Part shown: positions 5,328 through 6,975 of the stretch, one piece after another | Layout: each line of letters opens with the position of its first letter | Position numbering within the stretch: the stretch's first letter is position 1 | Assembly: GCA_027334785.1 (NCBI GenBank) | Contig: DAHWQF010000174.1 | Span: forward strand, 1-6,975 | DNA from: Acidimicrobiaceae bacterium | GTDB lineage: Bacteria; Actinomycetota; Acidimicrobiia; Acidimicrobiales; Palsa-688 | DNA: 6,975 nucleotides | Reading direction: 5' to 3' | Made by a program: the position numbers and the translations under genes | The notes under the pieces: generated by a model | What the model was told of the DNA's origin: nothing | The model's input: the letters and a program-made list of their open reading frames with translations, nothing else | Database searches by the model: none

Positions 5328-6975
5328 ATGGCCAAGTACGTCTACGACTTTGCCGAGGGCAACCGCGGCATGCTCGACCTGCTCGGGGGAAAGGGGGCGA
5401 ACCTGGCCGAAATGAGCAACCTGGGCCTGCCGGTCCCGCCGGGCTTCACCATCACGACCGAAGCCTGCCGGGAGTACCTGACTACGGGCGGTCTCCCGGC
5501 CGGGCTCGCCACCGAGGTCGAAGAGCACTTCTCGCGCCTCGAACGGACGATGGGCAAGCGCCTGGGCGACCCCGACGACCCGCTTTTGGTCTCCGTGCGC
5601 AGCGGGGCCAAGTTTTCCATGCCGGGGATGATGGACACGGTCCTCGACATCGGCTTGAACGAGATGTCGGTCATGGGCCTCGCCAAGCAGGCCGACGACG
5701 AACGTTTCGCCTGGGACTCCTACCGCCGTCTGGTCCAGATGTTCGGCAAGACCGTGATGGGGGCCGACGGGGCCCACTTCGAGCACGCCCTGGCCGAGAT
5801 GAAGCGGGCGAAGGGCGCCGCCTCGGACCTGGACCTCGGGGTAGAAGACTTGAAAGAACTGGTCTCTACCTACAAAGACATCGTGAAGCGCGTAACGGGC
5901 CGCGAGTTCCCGACCGAGCCCCGTGAGCAGCTAGACGCCGCCATAAAGGCCGTGTTCGAGTCCTGGAACACCGAACGCGCCCGGGTCTACCGCCGTCAGG
6001 AACGCATACCCGAGGACCTCGGCACGGCCGTCAACGTCGTCTCGATGGTCTTCGGCAACCTCGGGCTCTCCTCAGGCACCGGCGTGGCCTTCACTCGTGA
6101 CCCCGCCACCGGCAACCGGGGTGTCTACGGCGACTACCTGCAAGACGCGCAGGGCGAGGACGTCGTGGCCGGGATCAGGAACCCAGTGCCCTTGGAGGCG
6201 TTGCAAGAGCTGAACGAGCCCGTGTACCGCCAGCTGCTCGACATCATGGCCGTCTTGGAGCACCACTACCGCGACCTATGTGACATCGAGTTCACGGTCG
6301 AAAACGGCAAGCTCTGGATGCTCCAGACCCGTGTGGGCAAGCGCACGGCCGCGGCGGCGTTCCGCATCGCCACTCAGTTCGTGGACGAGGGCGTGATCAG
6401 CATGGACGAAGCCCTCGGGCGGGTGAACGGGGCGCAGCTCGCAGAGTTGATGTTCCCTCGTTTCTCCGAGAGCGCCGCCGGCGCCAAGATGACGACCGGC
6501 CAAGGGGCGAGCCCGGGCGCCGCTGTCGGCAAGGCCGTTTTCGACTCAGAGGCGGCCGCCGAATGGGCCGCGCGAGGCGAGGCGGTCATCTTGGTCCGCA
6601 ATGAGACCAACCCTGACGACCTCCCCGGCATGGTCGCGGCCAAAGGCGTCTTGACCCGCCGGGGGGGCAGGACAAGCCACGCGGCCGTCGTCGCCCGGGG
6701 GCTCGGCAAGACCTGCGTGGTCGCCGCTCAGGACCTTCAGCTAGACCTCCCCGGACGGCGTTTTACTGCCCCCGATGGGACAGTCATTGCCGAAGGCGAC
6801 GTCATCTCGATCGACGGCAAGACGGGTGCCGTGTACAAGGGCGAAGTTGAGGTCGCCCCTTCGCCCCTCGTCGAGTACTTCGAAGGGACCTTCGACGCCG
6901 CCAAGGCCGACGCCGAAACGAGAGATCTCGTTGCCTCGGTAAGCCGCCTGCTCCGTCACGCGGACGCCCGCCGGC
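5328..6975 (+). CDS. ppdK: Pyruvate, phosphate dikinase (N-terminal part, 3' end outside window)
   Basis: PPDK interconverts pyruvate, ATP and phosphate with phosphoenolpyruvate, AMP and pyrophosphate, in the cytoplasm, at the glycolysis/gluconeogenesis node. The window holds 549 codons of a usual 870-900. The nucleotide-binding ATP-grasp domain is recognisable from GGKGANLAEM (20-29), VSVRSGAKFSMPGMMDTV (88-105), TGVAFTRDPATG near 255-266 with the following LQDAQGEDVVAGIR, and EFTVENGKLWMLQTR near 322-336. The phosphohistidine domain has the signature GGRTSHAAVVARGLGK with catalytic His451 (codon 6678-6680), essentially where clostridial PPDK has it. The C-terminal PEP/pyruvate barrel lies beyond the window apart from its approach segment. 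The ATG at 5328 has an excellent AAGGAGGG site. The sequence shows no frameshift or missing key residue. It is divergent from the MgtE/CBS gene. A PEP synthase is unlikely, because the N-terminal GGKGANLAEM and TRNGKRTAAAA-like motifs are PPDK-type. Confidence 0.97.
   Translation, partial: MAKYVYDFAEGNRGMLDLLGGKGANLAEMSNLGLPVPPGFTITTEACREYLTTGGLPAGLATEVEEHFSRLERTMGKRLGDPDDPLLVSVRSGAKFSMPGMMDTVLDIGLNEMSVMGLAKQADDERFAWDSYRRLVQMFGKTVMGADGAHFEHALAEMKRAKGAASDLDLGVEDLKELVSTYKDIVKRVTGREFPTEPREQLDAAIKAVFESWNTERARVYRRQERIPEDLGTAVNVVSMVFGNLGLSSGTGVAFTRDPATGNRGVYGDYLQDAQGEDVVAGIRNPVPLEALQELNEPVYRQLLDIMAVLEHHYRDLCDIEFTVENGKLWMLQTRVGKRTAAAAFRIATQFVDEGVISMDEALGRVNGAQLAELMFPRFSESAAGAKMTTGQGASPGAAVGKAVFDSEAAAEWAARGEAVILVRNETNPDDLPGMVAAKGVLTRRGGRTSHAAVVARGLGKTCVVAAQDLQLDLPGRRFTAPDGTVIAEGDVISIDGKTGAVYKGEVEVAPSPLVEYFEGTFDAAKADAETRDLVASVSRLLRHADARR

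Noticed and set aside
5262..5786. A minus-strand open frame antisense to the start of ppdK
   Set aside because: The plus-strand PPDK motifs are unambiguous, and the antisense product shows no domain.

Overview
The window is GC-rich, densely coding chromosomal DNA with five reading frames on the minus strand and one on the plus strand. The gene order gcvH, FHA-domain protein, FtsR-type MerR regulator is a hallmark of Actinomycetota (in Mycobacterium it is gcvH-garA-ftsR). Frequent GTG/TTG starts and the GC content agree with that phylum. A deep-branching lineage such as Acidimicrobiia is possible, because the FHA protein carries an N-terminal zinc ribbon that mycobacterial GarA lacks. That placement is inference.

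Layout, left to right. Bases 1-883 (minus) hold a 3'-truncated FtsR-like MerR regulator whose HTH domain is followed by a roughly 200-residue low-complexity linker built from two families of 15-bp tandem repeats. Bases 884-1387 (minus) encode a zinc-ribbon/FHA protein, and 1397-1777 (minus) the glycine-cleavage H protein. These three genes abut and look translationally coupled. Bases 1835-3484 (minus) encode an Nramp-superfamily transporter whose metal-site motifs are changed in the way seen in Nramp-related magnesium transporters. A 318-bp spacer follows (3485-3802). Bases 3803-5173 (minus) encode a soluble protein made of PRC-barrel-like, MgtE N-terminal and paired CBS domains, with no channel domain. 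A 154-bp divergent intergenic region (5174-5327) contains two tandem hairpins. Bases 5328-6975 (plus) are the N-terminal two thirds of pyruvate phosphate dikinase, cut by the window end.

Themes. The left block joins one-carbon/glycine metabolism to a phospho-switch FHA protein and a cell-division regulator, an established actinobacterial neighbourhood. The middle block looks like a magnesium-homeostasis pair: an Nramp-type permease next to a detached MgtE-like cytosolic sensor. This is the most interesting hypothesis here, but both families are known and only the partnership is inferred. I found no RNA genes, CRISPR arrays, insertion sequences or phage features.
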